From Planctomycetaceae bacterium (GTDB taxonomy: Bacteria; Planctomycetota; Planctomycetia; Planctomycetales; Planctomycetaceae), in NCBI GenBank assembly GCA_947463775.1, contig CANHVD010000096.1, positions 1 through 12,803 on the forward strand: a stretch of DNA of 12,803 bases. Direction: 5' to 3'. A program made the translations under genes and the position numbers. Below the pieces are notes generated by a model that saw only the letters and a list, made by a program, of their open reading frames with translations, was not told the DNA's origin and did not search any database. This document shows positions 1 through 6,886 of the stretch, piece by piece (the first letter of the stretch is position 1; each line of letters opens with the position of its first letter).

Positions 1-350
1 CTGGCTTCCCGATTACTCAGTACACCCTTGGAGGTTGAAAGCACGGCAATCCCCGTCCCCTGGCGAATGTCCTTCATCTCCGACACCGCACAATAAACAC
101 GGCAACCTGGCTTCGACACGCGCTCGATATGCTGAATAACATGCTCGCCGGCGGGACCATATTTCAGGTTAACTCGAAGCGTCTTGCCGCACTCGGCATC
201 CAACACTTCATAGTCCCAAACGAAGCCCTCACGCTGTAAGGCTTCAACGATGCTCACCTTGATTTTTGAACACGGAACATCCACGAAAGGACGTTCGACT
301 TGTACACCATTTCGGATTCGCGTCAGCAAGTCTGCAATCGGATCTGTCAT
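1..350 (-). CDS. rpsH: 30S ribosomal protein S8, C-terminus cut by window edge
   Basis: S8 binds the central domain of 16S rRNA (helix 21 region) and helps assemble the small-subunit platform. The 116 codons in the window start with the typical MTDPIADLLTRIRN N-terminus. They run to the conserved C-terminal block GIAVLSTSKGVLSNREA, where the window ends; by family length roughly 14 residues are missing. Two consecutive ATGs (353 and 350) are possible starts. I chose 350 because family members start at MTDPIADL. The gene follows rpsN by about 20 nt on the same strand, as in the spc operon. No strong Shine-Dalgarno sequence is visible (only a GGTG-like stretch), suggesting translational coupling. 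Assignment is secure. Confidence 0.96.
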   Translation of the reverse strand, partial: MTDPIADLLTRIRNGVQVERPFVDVPCSKIKVSIVEALQREGFVWDYEVLDAECGKTLRVNLKYGPAGEHVIQHIERVSKPGCRVYCAVSEMKDIRQGTGIAVLSTSKGVLSNREA

Positions 351-370
351 CATAATACACCAACCCACTT

Positions 371-556
371 CTACCAACTGGCCTTCTTCACACCCGGGAT
401 CAAACCATCCAACGCCAGATTCCTGAAGCATATTCGGCACACCTTGAACTTGCGGTAAACCGCACGCGGCCTGCCACAAAGCATGCAACGATGCTCCTGA
501 CGGCTGCTGAACTTAGGTGTTCGATTTGCCTTTTCGATTTTTGCTTTGCTTGCCAT
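371..556 (-). CDS. rpsN: 30S ribosomal protein S14, zinc-binding type (type Z)
   Basis: S14 sits in the 30S head near S3 and S10. This is the short 61-residue zinc-ribbon form: Cys24-x2-Cys27 and Cys40-x2-Cys43 are all present, and the conserved ending is GLIPGVKKASW. The zinc-independent long form (about 100 residues) is excluded by length and by the cysteines. The gene lies between rplE (39 nt upstream) and rpsH (about 20 nt downstream), its standard place. An AGG and a GAGATC stretch lie just before the ATG. In other bacteria cysteine-containing ribosomal proteins can be paired with zinc-free paralogues under zinc limitation. No such paralogue is in this window. Confidence 0.97.
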   Translation of the reverse strand: MASKAKIEKANRTPKFSSRQEHRCMLCGRPRAVYRKFKVCRICFRNLALDGLIPGVKKASW

Positions 557-595
557 TGCCTGATCTCGAGACCCATTTACACGCGAAACGTCAAT

Positions 596-1141
596 CTATT
601 CTTCTGTCTTGAATGGCATCCCAAATGCCTTCAACAATGCACGACCATCGTCATCCGTCACCGCTGTCGTAACAAAGGTGATGTTCATACCCTGTGTCGC
701 GGTAACAGTCTCTGGGTCAATCTCAGGAAACACCAGTTGTTCCGTCAGACCACAGTTATAGTTACCGTTTCCGTCGAAACCCTTCGGGCTCACACCACGA
801 AAGTCACGAACTCGCGGTAGCGCCAAAGTGATCAGGCGCTCAAGGAAATCGTACATCCTCTTGCTTCGAAGCGTAACGCGACAACCAATAGGCTGGCCCT
901 CACGCAGTCGAAAACCAGACACCGACTTCCGGGCCCGCGTAATTTGAGCCTTCTGGCCAGCCAATTGTGTTAGCTGATCTACCGCTTGATCCAACCGCTT
1001 GCGGTCGTTCACGGCTTCACCAACCCCCATACTGACCACGATCTTCTGAAGTCGCGGCACAGCATGGATGTTAGTCTTCCCAAGCGAAGCCTTCAGCTCA
1101 GGAACAATTCGGCTACGATACTCTTCGTGCAACCGGGTCAT
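596..1141 (-). CDS. rplE: 50S ribosomal protein L5
   Basis: L5 binds 5S rRNA in the central protuberance and contacts the P-site tRNA and the S13 bridge. The 181-residue protein matches the family along its whole length: N-terminal EEYRSRIVPEL, the central ITRARKSVSGFRLREGQPIG block, RVRDFRGVSPKGFDGNGNY, and C-terminal TTAVTDDDGRALLKAFGMPF. Length is normal (E. coli 179). The ATG at 1141 is the only sensible start and a GAGTGA-like sequence precedes it. The upstream gene is rplN, only 36 nt away. In most bacteria rplX (L24) separates these two, so the missing neighbour is the odd feature here, not L5 itself. Confidence 0.98.
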   Translation of the reverse strand: MTRLHEEYRSRIVPELKASLGKTNIHAVPRLQKIVVSMGVGEAVNDRKRLDQAVDQLTQLAGQKAQITRARKSVSGFRLREGQPIGCRVTLRSKRMYDFLERLITLALPRVRDFRGVSPKGFDGNGNYNCGLTEQLVFPEIDPETVTATQGMNITFVTTAVTDDDGRALLKAFGMPFKTEE

Positions 1142-1177
1142 GTCTGATCACTCTTGAAAAATAACCGCCGAAAAAAT

Positions 1178-1546
1178 CTAAACAACTTCGCTCGCGAGAC
1201 TCACAATCTTCATGTAACGACGTTCTCGCAACTCACGGGCGACTGCCCCGAAAATGCGGGTACCCTTAGGGTTCCCGTCATTATCAACGATCACGATAGC
1301 ATTGCGGTCGAACTTAACGTACGACCCGTCAGCACGCCGAGCGGCCTTTCGAGTGCGAACAACCACACCCTTCACGACCGAGCCTGACTTAATCGCACTG
1401 CCAGCGAGGGCTTTCTGAACGCTCACAACGACGATATCGCCAAGCCCAGCGTAACGCCGACGGGTACCGCCCAGCACCTTAATGCACCGAGCAGTCTTTG
1501 CGCCGGAATTGTCAGCAACATCTAGGAGTGTCTGCATCTGTATCAT
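1178..1546 (-). CDS. rplN: 50S ribosomal protein L14
   Basis: L14 binds 23S rRNA near the factor-binding side of the large subunit, contacts L19, and takes part in an intersubunit bridge with 16S helix 44. The 122-residue product is typical from MIQMQTLLDVADNSGAK through the middle KGVVVRTRKAARRADGSYVKFD and the DNDGNPKGTRIFGAVAREL block. Length equals the family norm (E. coli 123). It follows rpsQ by 37 nt and is the second spc-type gene. Downstream one would expect rplX, but the next coding sequence is rplE. Confidence 0.98.
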   Translation of the reverse strand: MIQMQTLLDVADNSGAKTARCIKVLGGTRRRYAGLGDIVVVSVQKALAGSAIKSGSVVKGVVVRTRKAARRADGSYVKFDRNAIVIVDNDGNPKGTRIFGAVARELRERRYMKIVSLASEVV

Positions 1547-1583
1547 GGTTCAATCTCACGGTTCCTGGCATCAAGCCACGCTC

Positions 1584-1844
1584 TCACTCACCAACTGTGG
1601 GTATCGCCGATGTGCTGACGACCCGTACAAGTTCCCAACGCTTGAGTTTCGACTTCGGCGGGCACTCCACGATCTCAACCGTGTCACCCTTCTTTGCGAC
1701 GCACTGCTCATCATGTACGTGACAAACAGTCCGACCTCGAATGATCTTCCCGTACTTCGGGTGCTTCATTCTGCGATCGATCTCAACTCGCACCGTATTG
1801 GGCCGAGGATCTCGAGCTACAACACCAACTAATGTCTTTCTCAT
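1584..1844 (-). CDS. rpsQ: 30S ribosomal protein S17
   Basis: S17 is a primary 16S rRNA binder with an OB fold, placed at the bottom of the 30S body. The sequence shows the family hallmarks MRKTLVGVV, KHPKYGKIIRG, VHDEQCVAKKGDTVEIVECPP and the closing KRWELVRVV. I start it at the ATG at 1844 (86 residues), because MRKTLVG is the usual N-terminus and GGG lies 6 nt upstream. A longer reading from a TTG at 1859 would overlap the rpmC stop but has its AAGG only 1 nt away, so it is less likely. It is followed by rplN after 37 nt. Confidence 0.95.
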   Translation of the reverse strand: MRKTLVGVVARDPRPNTVRVEIDRRMKHPKYGKIIRGRTVCHVHDEQCVAKKGDTVEIVECPPKSKLKRWELVRVVSTSAIPTVGE

Positions 1845-1855
1845 CGCTCGCCCAA

Positions 1856-2056
1856 TCAAACCTTAGAAAGTTCTCGCTCGCGTTGGACAGTGAACATCCT
1901 CGCGATGTCTCTTCGCAACTTCTTCACATTACTAGGAACATCATTACGCTCAGTCGCTGCCTGAACACGCAAGCGAAATAGCGATTGCTGAGCCTCCCGC
2001 AGTTCGTGCTGCAGTTGCTCGTCCGACATTTCTCGTATTGCGTTCGACTTTGCCAT
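1856..2056 (-). CDS. rpmC: 50S ribosomal protein L29
   Basis: L29 is a small helical-hairpin protein at the peptide exit tunnel next to L23, part of the docking site for trigger factor and SRP. The 66-residue product has the family pattern: an N-terminal helix with EMSDEQLQHELREAQQSLFRLR, then a second helix with NVKKLRRDIARMFTVQRERE. A good GAGG lies 5 nt before the ATG. It sits between rplP (11 nt upstream) and rpsQ (11 nt downstream with the ATG start used here), the conserved L16-L29-S17 order. Small and variable in sequence, but position and pattern make it secure. Confidence 0.95.
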   Translation of the reverse strand: MAKSNAIREMSDEQLQHELREAQQSLFRLRVQAATERNDVPSNVKKLRRDIARMFTVQRERELSKV

Positions 2057-2067
2057 GGCACCCTCAA

Positions 2068-2487
2068 CTAGATCTCTGGTCGTCGCCCGACAAGCCGAAC
2101 ACGCACCGGCAGCTTGTGAGCAACACGATTAAAACAGCTTCGCGCTGTGTCATGAGACACACCACCAAGTTCAAACAGAACAGTACCGGGTTTGACAACA
2201 GCAACCCACCGGTCCGGTTCCCCTTTGCCCTTACCCATTCGGGTTTCAAGCGGCCGAGAAGTCACAGACTTCTGAGGGAATATGCGGATAAAGACTCGAC
2301 CCTCGCCGCGAACGTACTGTGTCGCCGCGATACGGCATGCTTCAATCGTCTGCCCAGTGATGTGACCAGGATCCAATGACTGCAGTGCCCATTCGCCAAA
2401 GACAACAGTGTTGCCGCGAGTCGCCTTACCTCTTATACGCCCTCTTTGGCTTTTTCGATGCTTGACCCGCTTTGGCATTAGCGCCAT
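2068..2487 (-). CDS. rplP: 50S ribosomal protein L16
   Basis: L16 organises 23S rRNA around the A-site tRNA elbow. The start MALMPKRVKHRKSQRGR at 2487 gives 139 residues, close to the family norm (E. coli 136). The segments FIRIFPQKSVTSRPLETRMGKGKG and WVAVVKPGTVLFEL-GGV are diagnostic. An upstream in-frame extension of 12 residues exists but is rejected: a GAGGAG sequence sits exactly 7 nt before the 2487 ATG. The start lies inside rpsC, so the first 62 nt (start codon through residue 20) are read in another frame as the S3 tail. This implies tight translational coupling of L16 to S3. Confidence 0.97.
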   Translation of the reverse strand: MALMPKRVKHRKSQRGRIRGKATRGNTVVFGEWALQSLDPGHITGQTIEACRIAATQYVRGEGRVFIRIFPQKSVTSRPLETRMGKGKGEPDRWVAVVKPGTVLFELGGVSHDTARSCFNRVAHKLPVRVRLVGRRPEI

Positions 2488-3127
2488 CTGCAGTCTCCTC
2501 GTTCGAATAATCGCCCAAATCAATCCACACTTTCACACCAATAATACCCATCGCCGTCTTCGACTCGGCAAAACCGTAGTCAATGTGCCGGCGAAGAGTT
2601 GACAAGGGAATCGAACCTCGACTCGCCTTCTCCTGCCGGGACATCTCGGCACCGCCAAGTCGTCCCGACATCTGGATCTTCACACCCTCGACGCCCGCAC
2701 TCATCACTTCGTCGAGGGTCTTCTTAATCGCACGGCGGAAACTGCCCCGCTTCTGAAGCTGCTGAGCAATCTTCATCGCCACGAGACGTGAATTCCGATT
2801 TGGATTGGTGATCTCAACAATCTTGACGTCCATGCGACGTCCAGTCAGATCTTCCAGCTCCGCCTTCAGCTTATCTACTTCCTGCCCCTTCCGCCCGATA
2901 ATCACACCCGGCCGAGCAGTATGCATATGAACCACAACCTGATCACGAGTACGCTCGATCTCAACACGAGCGATCTCAGCGAACTCATACTTCGTGGCGA
3001 CGAACTTCCGGATCTTCTGATCCTCAAGAAGCAAGTCCCCGAATTCTTTTTTGGAGGCGTACCAACGACTGCGCCAAGTCTCCATGACTCCGACGCGAAA
3101 CCCTGTTGGCCTGACTTTTTGACCCAT
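2426..3127 (-). CDS. rpsC: 30S ribosomal protein S3
   Basis: S3 lies in the 30S head at the mRNA entry channel and contributes to the helicase activity of the ribosome. The 233 residues match the E. coli length. Visible parts are the N-terminal MGQKVRPTGFRVG, the type II KH domain with its GxxG loop in VIIGRKGQEVDKL, and the C-terminal domain with SGRLGGAEMSRQEKASRGSI. The tail is basic (KKPKRAYKR). AGGA lies 8 nt before the ATG. It follows rplV by 30 nt. The last 62 nt overlap the start of rplP in a different frame, so the Lys/Arg-rich S3 tail and the Lys/Arg-rich L16 N-terminus come from the same DNA. Confidence 0.98.
   Translation of the reverse strand: MGQKVRPTGFRVGVMETWRSRWYASKKEFGDLLLEDQKIRKFVATKYEFAEIARVEIERTRDQVVVHMHTARPGVIIGRKGQEVDKLKAELEDLTGRRMDVKIVEITNPNRNSRLVAMKIAQQLQKRGSFRRAIKKTLDEVMSAGVEGVKIQMSGRLGGAEMSRQEKASRGSIPLSTLRRHIDYGFAESKTAMGIIGVKVWIDLGDYSNEETADGANAKAGQASKKPKRAYKR
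2495..2500 (-). promoter_or_regulatory. Ribosome binding site of rplP, inside rpsC
   Basis: GAGGAG, 7 nt upstream of the rplP ATG at 2487. It decides the L16 start. The same bases encode the two glutamates of the NEETADG stretch near the end of S3, so the site is embedded in the preceding gene. Confidence 0.8.
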
Positions 3128-3157
3128 AACCGTGATCCTGACCTGACTGCAAAAAGA

Positions 3158-3502
3158 TTAGCTCAACTCCGGTGCGTCGATTGCGACGTGAATGTGCGCC
3201 GTGCGACGACGAATCAAATTCGCCATACCTCGAGCTCTGGCATGAACTCGCTTAAACATCGGCCCACCGTCGACGCGAGCCTCTGAGATCTTCAGGCGGT
3301 CCGGACTGCGAACCCCGCGATCTTCCGCGTTCGCAATAGCACTCTTCAGAACTCGTTCAATGAAACGAGCACCTCTGTTAGGCTCAAAAGCGAGCGCATT
3401 CAACCCCTGCTCAGCCGACATCCCGCGAATCATGTCCGCAAACGGTCGAATCTTAGTAGGTGAAATACGAGCAAAGCGGTGGACAGCACGTATAGACGCC
3501 AT
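3158..3502 (-). CDS. rplV: 50S ribosomal protein L22
   Basis: L22 reaches into the peptide exit tunnel with a beta-hairpin and, with L4, forms the tunnel constriction. The 114-residue product has the expected N-terminal RFARISPTKIRPFADMIRG, the helical LKSAIANAEDRG block, and the hairpin region with GGPMFKRVHARARGMANLIRRRTAHI. Length is close to E. coli L22 (110). Its ATG starts 2 nt after the rpsS stop codon, so translation is probably coupled to S19. Macrolide-resistance changes are known in this hairpin family-wide, but nothing unusual is apparent here. Confidence 0.98.
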   Translation of the reverse strand: MASIRAVHRFARISPTKIRPFADMIRGMSAEQGLNALAFEPNRGARFIERVLKSAIANAEDRGVRSPDRLKISEARVDGGPMFKRVHARARGMANLIRRRTAHIHVAIDAPELS

Positions 3503-3504
3503 GA

Positions 3505-3774
3505 CTACTTCTTACCCTTTGAACCGTGCCCTCGGAACGTCCGCGTTGATGAAAACTCACCAAGTTTGTGACCGACCATATCTTCAGTCACGTAGACGCT
3601 AATGTGGGCCCGACCATTGTGTACCAAAAATGTGTGACCAACAAACTCAGGCGAAATCGTACAACGTCGAGCCCAAGTCTTAACAGGTTCCTTGCGCCCT
3701 GCCTCGTTCAGCTTCTCAACCTTTTCAAGCACTCGAGGGTCAACATAAGGACCCTTCTTCAGCGAGCGACCCAT
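3505..3774 (-). CDS. rpsS: 30S ribosomal protein S19
   Basis: S19 binds 16S rRNA in the 30S head together with S13 and contacts tRNA and the large subunit. The 89-residue protein is canonical: MGRSLKKGPYVDPRVLEKV at the N-terminus, ARRCTISPEFVGHTFLVHNG in the middle and GHKLGEFSSTRTFRGH at the end. Length equals the family norm (E. coli 92). It lies 26 nt after rplB and 2 nt before rplV, which is the standard L2-S19-L22 order of the S10 operon. Confidence 0.98.
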   Translation of the reverse strand: MGRSLKKGPYVDPRVLEKVEKLNEAGRKEPVKTWARRCTISPEFVGHTFLVHNGRAHISVYVTEDMVGHKLGEFSSTRTFRGHGSKGKK

Positions 3775-3800
3775 TCAAACACCCTTCCAAGATCCGAAGC

Positions 3801-4655
3801 CTACTTGACCTGACCGTAACGAACTGAACGACGCCGACGAATGATTGCCTTTGACGAAGCCTTTTTCTTGCTCCGAGTTCGACCGCCCTTCGCAAGCTTG
3901 CCGGTTGGGCTGCAAGGATGCCGACCTCCGGAATTTCGACCTTCTCCACCGCCCATCGGGTGAGCGATTGGATTCATCGCGGTACCGCGAACGCGAGGCC
4001 GGATACCCTTCCAGCGATTACGTCCCGCCTTACCAATAATGATGCTGCTGTGCTCAGAGTTACCCAATACGCCAATGGTGGCTCGGCAACTGCTTGGCAG
4101 ACGCCGAACTTCCCCACTAGGCAATGTCACCTGGGCCCAACGACCTTCGCGGGCGTTCAGTGTAGCACCAACGCCAGCACTTCGACACAGCTGGCCACCA
4201 CGGCCGGGCTGCATCTCAATATTGTGAATCACCGTGCCGGGCGGAATCACACCCAATGGCATGCAATTTCCGATGTTTGGCTCAAGCTGCGCGCCACTCT
4301 CAACCTTGTTCCCGGCCTTCAATCCTTCAGGTGCAAGGATATACCGCTTCTCGCCATCAGCGTACTCAATCAACGCAATTCGGCTTGAGCGATTCGGGTC
4401 ATACTCGATATGAGTAACAGTACCAACGACGCCATCCTTGTCACGACGGAAGTCGATCTGTCGATACAATCGCTTATGACCACCACCACGATGCAACGCG
4501 GTGATCTTGCCCTGATTGTTTCTCCCGCCCTTTTTCTTAAAACGGGAAGTCAACTCCTTCTCTGGGCGCTTCTTCTTATCAGTGATTTCAGCGAAATCAC
4601 TGACAGACGCACCACGACGACCAGGAGTCACCGGCTTGTAAAATCGAATCCCCAT
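3801..4655 (-). CDS. rplB: 50S ribosomal protein L2
   Basis: L2 is a primary 23S rRNA binder near the peptidyl transferase centre and supports subunit association. The 284 residues (E. coli 273) include GGRNNQGKITALHRGGGHK, the EYDPNRSSRIALIEYADGEKRYI strand block, and the C-terminal RGTAMNPIAHPMGGGEGR loop. The His equivalent to the functionally important E. coli His229 (here residue 232) is kept. The preceding Asp of the common VDHP is Ala (231), and the second His of HPH is Met (234). The C-terminus is a long basic tail. The gene is 51 nt after rplW and 26 nt before rpsS. Confidence 0.98.
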   Translation of the reverse strand: MGIRFYKPVTPGRRGASVSDFAEITDKKKRPEKELTSRFKKKGGRNNQGKITALHRGGGHKRLYRQIDFRRDKDGVVGTVTHIEYDPNRSSRIALIEYADGEKRYILAPEGLKAGNKVESGAQLEPNIGNCMPLGVIPPGTVIHNIEMQPGRGGQLCRSAGVGATLNAREGRWAQVTLPSGEVRRLPSSCRATIGVLGNSEHSSIIIGKAGRNRWKGIRPRVRGTAMNPIAHPMGGGEGRNSGGRHPCSPTGKLAKGGRTRSKKKASSKAIIRRRRSVRYGQVK

Positions 4656-4706
4656 GATTACAGCTCACATCCACACGACAAGAATCTTCAGCGACGACGC
4701 ATAATC

Positions 4707-5015
4707 CTAGAAGAACGCAATTCGATCCTCATCGTGAAGCTTCACGATGGCCTTCTTCCAGGACCGAGTCAACCCGACAACCATTTTATGCCGGCGAGGC
4801 TTTCCAAGACGAGTCTGGGTCCGCACAGCAACTACCCTTACATCCCACAGCTGCTGCACAGCTGCTTTGATGTCCGACTTTGTCGCCAGAGGATGAACCT
4901 CAAATGAGTACGCGTTCTGCTTCTCAGATAGATGAGTGCCCTTCTCCGTAACTAACGGACGACGGATCACCTGATGAGCCTCAAGAACAATACCTGTCGA
5001 AAAAGAAGAAGCCAT
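4707..5015 (-). CDS. rplW: 50S ribosomal protein L23
   Basis: L23 surrounds the polypeptide exit and is the main docking site for trigger factor and SRP. The 102-residue product shows the family core: VIRRPLVTEKGTHL, then YSFEVHPLATKSDIKAAVQQLWDVRVVAV, the RRHKMVVG loop, and WKKAIVKLHDEDRIAFF at the end. An N-terminal stretch of about 14 residues before the core helix is slightly longer than in E. coli. A GGTG lies 5 nt before the ATG. Located 26 nt after rplD, the standard S10-operon position. Confidence 0.97.
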   Translation of the reverse strand: MASSFSTGIVLEAHQVIRRPLVTEKGTHLSEKQNAYSFEVHPLATKSDIKAAVQQLWDVRVVAVRTQTRLGKPRRHKMVVGLTRSWKKAIVKLHDEDRIAFF

Positions 5016-5041
5016 TACTACACCGACCCCAATATCTCAAA

Positions 5042-5686
5042 TCAGGCCTGACGACCAAGAATCCGATTCATTTCACCAACCGTAATCACCAAATGCCGCT
5101 GACGCAGCAACGTATAGGCATTCAAGTCACTGCCAGGCAGAACTTGCACACCATCAATATTTCGCGATGATCGCCAAACGTTCTGATTAACGCCTTCAGT
5201 TGCAAGAAGAACACTCTTCCCCTGCAGACCAACAGCCTTCAGAAATCCAGCCACAACCTTAGTCTTAGGAGCAGAACAATCCCACGCCTTCAGCACAACA
5301 GCCTGCGAATCCTGAAACTTACTCAGAAGCGCCATTCTTGTCGCCTTCTGAACTGCCTTTTTTGGCAATCGATAGTAGTAGTCACGCGGCTTCTTACCAA
5401 AAGCATGCCCACCACCGCGTCGAACCGGCGTACGAATCCCACCAGCTCGAGCACGACCTGTACCCTTTTGCTTGAATAGCTTACGGGTACTACCCGCAAC
5501 CATCCCGCGAGATTTAGTTTGCACCGAACCAACTCGACAGTTAGCGCGGTACATAATCACGGCATCATGCAACAACTGCTTGCAGATCACGTCGGAAATT
5601 TCCGACGGCTCAAACGCAAACGTCCCGCAGTCCGCACCCAACATATCTTTAACAGGAACCGAAATCATGGCACCACCAGCAAGCAT
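5042..5686 (-). CDS. rplD: 50S ribosomal protein L4
   Basis: L4 contacts 23S rRNA domain I and projects a loop into the exit tunnel opposite L22. The signature is the central RNA-binding loop with KLFKQKGTGRARAGGIRTPVRRGGG followed by HAFGKKPRDYYYRLPKKAVQKA. The C-terminal Rossmann-like half is also present. Start choice is uncertain. The ATG at 5686 shares its A with the rplC stop (TGATG) and gives 214 residues. The ATG at 5668 gives 208 residues, aligns its first beta-strand (MISVPVKD) with the E. coli N-terminus, and has GGTGGT just upstream. In some bacteria L4 autoregulates the S10 operon; no leader of that kind was recognised here. Confidence 0.96.
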   Translation of the reverse strand: MLAGGAMISVPVKDMLGADCGTFAFEPSEISDVICKQLLHDAVIMYRANCRVGSVQTKSRGMVAGSTRKLFKQKGTGRARAGGIRTPVRRGGGHAFGKKPRDYYYRLPKKAVQKATRMALLSKFQDSQAVVLKAWDCSAPKTKVVAGFLKAVGLQGKSVLLATEGVNQNVWRSSRNIDGVQVLPGSDLNAYTLLRQRHLVITVGEMNRILGRQA

Positions 5687-6372
5687 CAAGAACGATTCTT
5701 AGCGGAACGACGAACAACAACGTAACCACCATTCGGCCCCGGCACTGCACCGCGAACCAACAGCACGTTCGAATCATTGTCAACACGAACCAGACGCAGA
5801 TTCTTCACGGTCACACGCTCGTTGCCGTACTGACCAGCCATCTTAGTCCCGGGGAACACGCGACTCGGGTCAGCACTCTGACCAATCGAACCAGGAGAGC
5901 GATGAACTCGCTTCACCCCGTGACTCGCACCGAGACCACCGAAATTATGGCGAACCATAACCCCAGTAAACCCGTGACCGCGAGTCGTACCGATCACATC
6001 CAGAAACTTGACCCCCTCGAGCGCCGCAGGACCGAGAACCTGACCAACCTGCAACCCATGAGAAGAATCAGCACACCGAAACTCACGAATGAATCGTTTC
6101 GGCTCACACTCGGCTTTGGCAACCGCCGCAGCACCAGACTGCTGGCGTCGCCCACCTAACGCGGCCACATGACCACGCTGAGCACGAGACGCCTTGCCTC
6201 GAGGCCGGTCATCAAAACCAACCTGAACAGCATCGTAGCCGTCTTTTTCTTTTGAACGGACCTGCAGCACAACGCACGGGCCCGCCTCAATGACAGTAAC
6301 AGGGACAATAACGCCGTCGGCGTCATAGACCTGAGTCATCCCAATTTTTCGACCAAGCAACCCGACAGACAT
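5686..6372 (-). CDS. rplC: 50S ribosomal protein L3
   Basis: L3 is an early 23S rRNA binder whose long loop approaches the peptidyl transferase centre. The 228-residue product starts with the canonical MSVGLLGRKIGMTQVYD. It contains KRVHRSPGSIGQSADPSRVFPGTKMAGQYG, the loop in which a glutamine is methylated by PrmB in E. coli (the GSIGQ glutamine here is the likely equivalent). The ending RGAVPGPNGGYVVVR is also typical. Upstream, 87 nt separate it from rpsJ. That gap contains short GTTTGGT repeats but no convincing promoter or terminator. Candidate ribosome binding sequences are GGTG 7 nt before the ATG and a closer GGAG. The stop overlaps the possible rplD ATG. Confidence 0.98.
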   Translation of the reverse strand: MSVGLLGRKIGMTQVYDADGVIVPVTVIEAGPCVVLQVRSKEKDGYDAVQVGFDDRPRGKASRAQRGHVAALGGRRQQSGAAAVAKAECEPKRFIREFRCADSSHGLQVGQVLGPAALEGVKFLDVIGTTRGHGFTGVMVRHNFGGLGASHGVKRVHRSPGSIGQSADPSRVFPGTKMAGQYGNERVTVKNLRLVRVDNDSNVLLVRGAVPGPNGGYVVVRRSAKNRS

Positions 6373-6459
6373 AGCTCCGCACCCGCGCGCAGAAAATTGA
6401 AAAACGCGAACAGAGACTGCCCGCCGTGATTAAACGACACCAAACGCAACAGACCAAAC

Positions 6460-6789
6460 CTAGGCAGTTGCCGTAGCTTTGATCTTAATATCAACCCCAG
6501 CCGGCAACGAGAGCTTATTCAGAGCATCTACCGTCTTGCCAGTAGGCTGAATGATGTCGATCAGCCGCTTATGAGTCCGAATCTCGAACTGCTCACGCGA
6601 CTTTTTGTCAATGTGAGGACTTCGAAGCACCGTATACCGCTCAATCCTTGTCGGCAACGGAACCGGACCGTGAACAATCGCCCCGGTACGCTTCGCAGTG
6701 TCTACGATCTCCGCCGCGGACTGATCCAGCACGGAGTGGTCATAAGCTTCCATCCGAATCCGGATACATTCTTCGCCAGCACCAGCCAC
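6460..6789 (-). CDS. rpsJ: 30S ribosomal protein S10
   Basis: S10 sits in the 30S head and, in bacteria studied, also partners NusB in transcription antitermination. The 109-residue product aligns with E. coli S10 throughout: CIRIRMEAYDHSVLDQSAAEIVDTAKRTGA, GPVPLPTRIERYTVLRSPH, FEIRTHKRLIDI and KTVDALNKLSLPAGVDIKI. The start is a GTG at 6789, chosen because homology begins before the first ATG (6753) and because AGGTGG lies 6 nt upstream. It is the first gene after the candidate promoter in the fusA-rpsJ gap. The operon can therefore be transcribed separately from fusA. Confidence 0.97.
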   Translation of the reverse strand: MAGAGEECIRIRMEAYDHSVLDQSAAEIVDTAKRTGAIVHGPVPLPTRIERYTVLRSPHIDKKSREQFEIRTHKRLIDIIQPTGKTVDALNKLSLPAGVDIKIKATATA

Positions 6790-6795
6790 CGTAAA

Positions 6796-6801
6796 CCACC
6801 T
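6796..6801 (-). promoter_or_regulatory. Ribosome binding site of rpsJ
   Basis: AGGTGG, 6 nt upstream of the GTG start codon at 6789. Together with homology to S10 it supports the non-ATG start over the internal ATG at 6753. Confidence 0.75.
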
Positions 6802-6857
6802 TCAGCAAACAGGTTACGCAAAACGAAACCAACAACCCGAAAAACGGGGAATCGGGG

Positions 6858-6886
6858 AGTGTAGAGTTGATTGCAGTTTATGTCAA
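6858..6886 (-). promoter_or_regulatory. Sigma70-like promoter for the S10 ribosomal-protein operon
   Basis: On the minus strand a perfect -35 box TTGACA (6881-6886) is followed by a 17-nt spacer and a -10-like TACACT (6858-6863, 4 of 6 consensus bases). It lies in the 150-nt gap between the fusA stop and rpsJ. The predicted start is near 6851, giving a leader of about 60 nt. That leader begins C-rich and holds a small CCCG-TTTTT-CGGG hairpin (6836-6848). This is a sequence prediction; no transcript data were available. Confidence 0.65.

Noticed and set aside
1845..1859. TTG start for S17 overlapping the rpmC stop
   Set aside because: The AAGG is only 1 nt from the TTG, and homologues begin at MRKTLVG (ATG at 1844).
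2488..2523. 12-codon upstream extension of L16
   Set aside because: GAGGAG lies 7 nt before the ATG at 2487, and the usual L16 N-terminus begins there.
3918..4907. Plus-strand open frames of 156 and 165 codons opposite rplB and rplW
   Set aside because: They are antisense to conserved ribosomal proteins, have no recognisable domain and no convincing ribosome binding site.
6373..6459. Possible S10-operon leader or promoter between rpsJ and rplC
   Set aside because: Only short GTTTGGT repeats were found; no good -35/-10 pair and no convincing L4-type hairpin.
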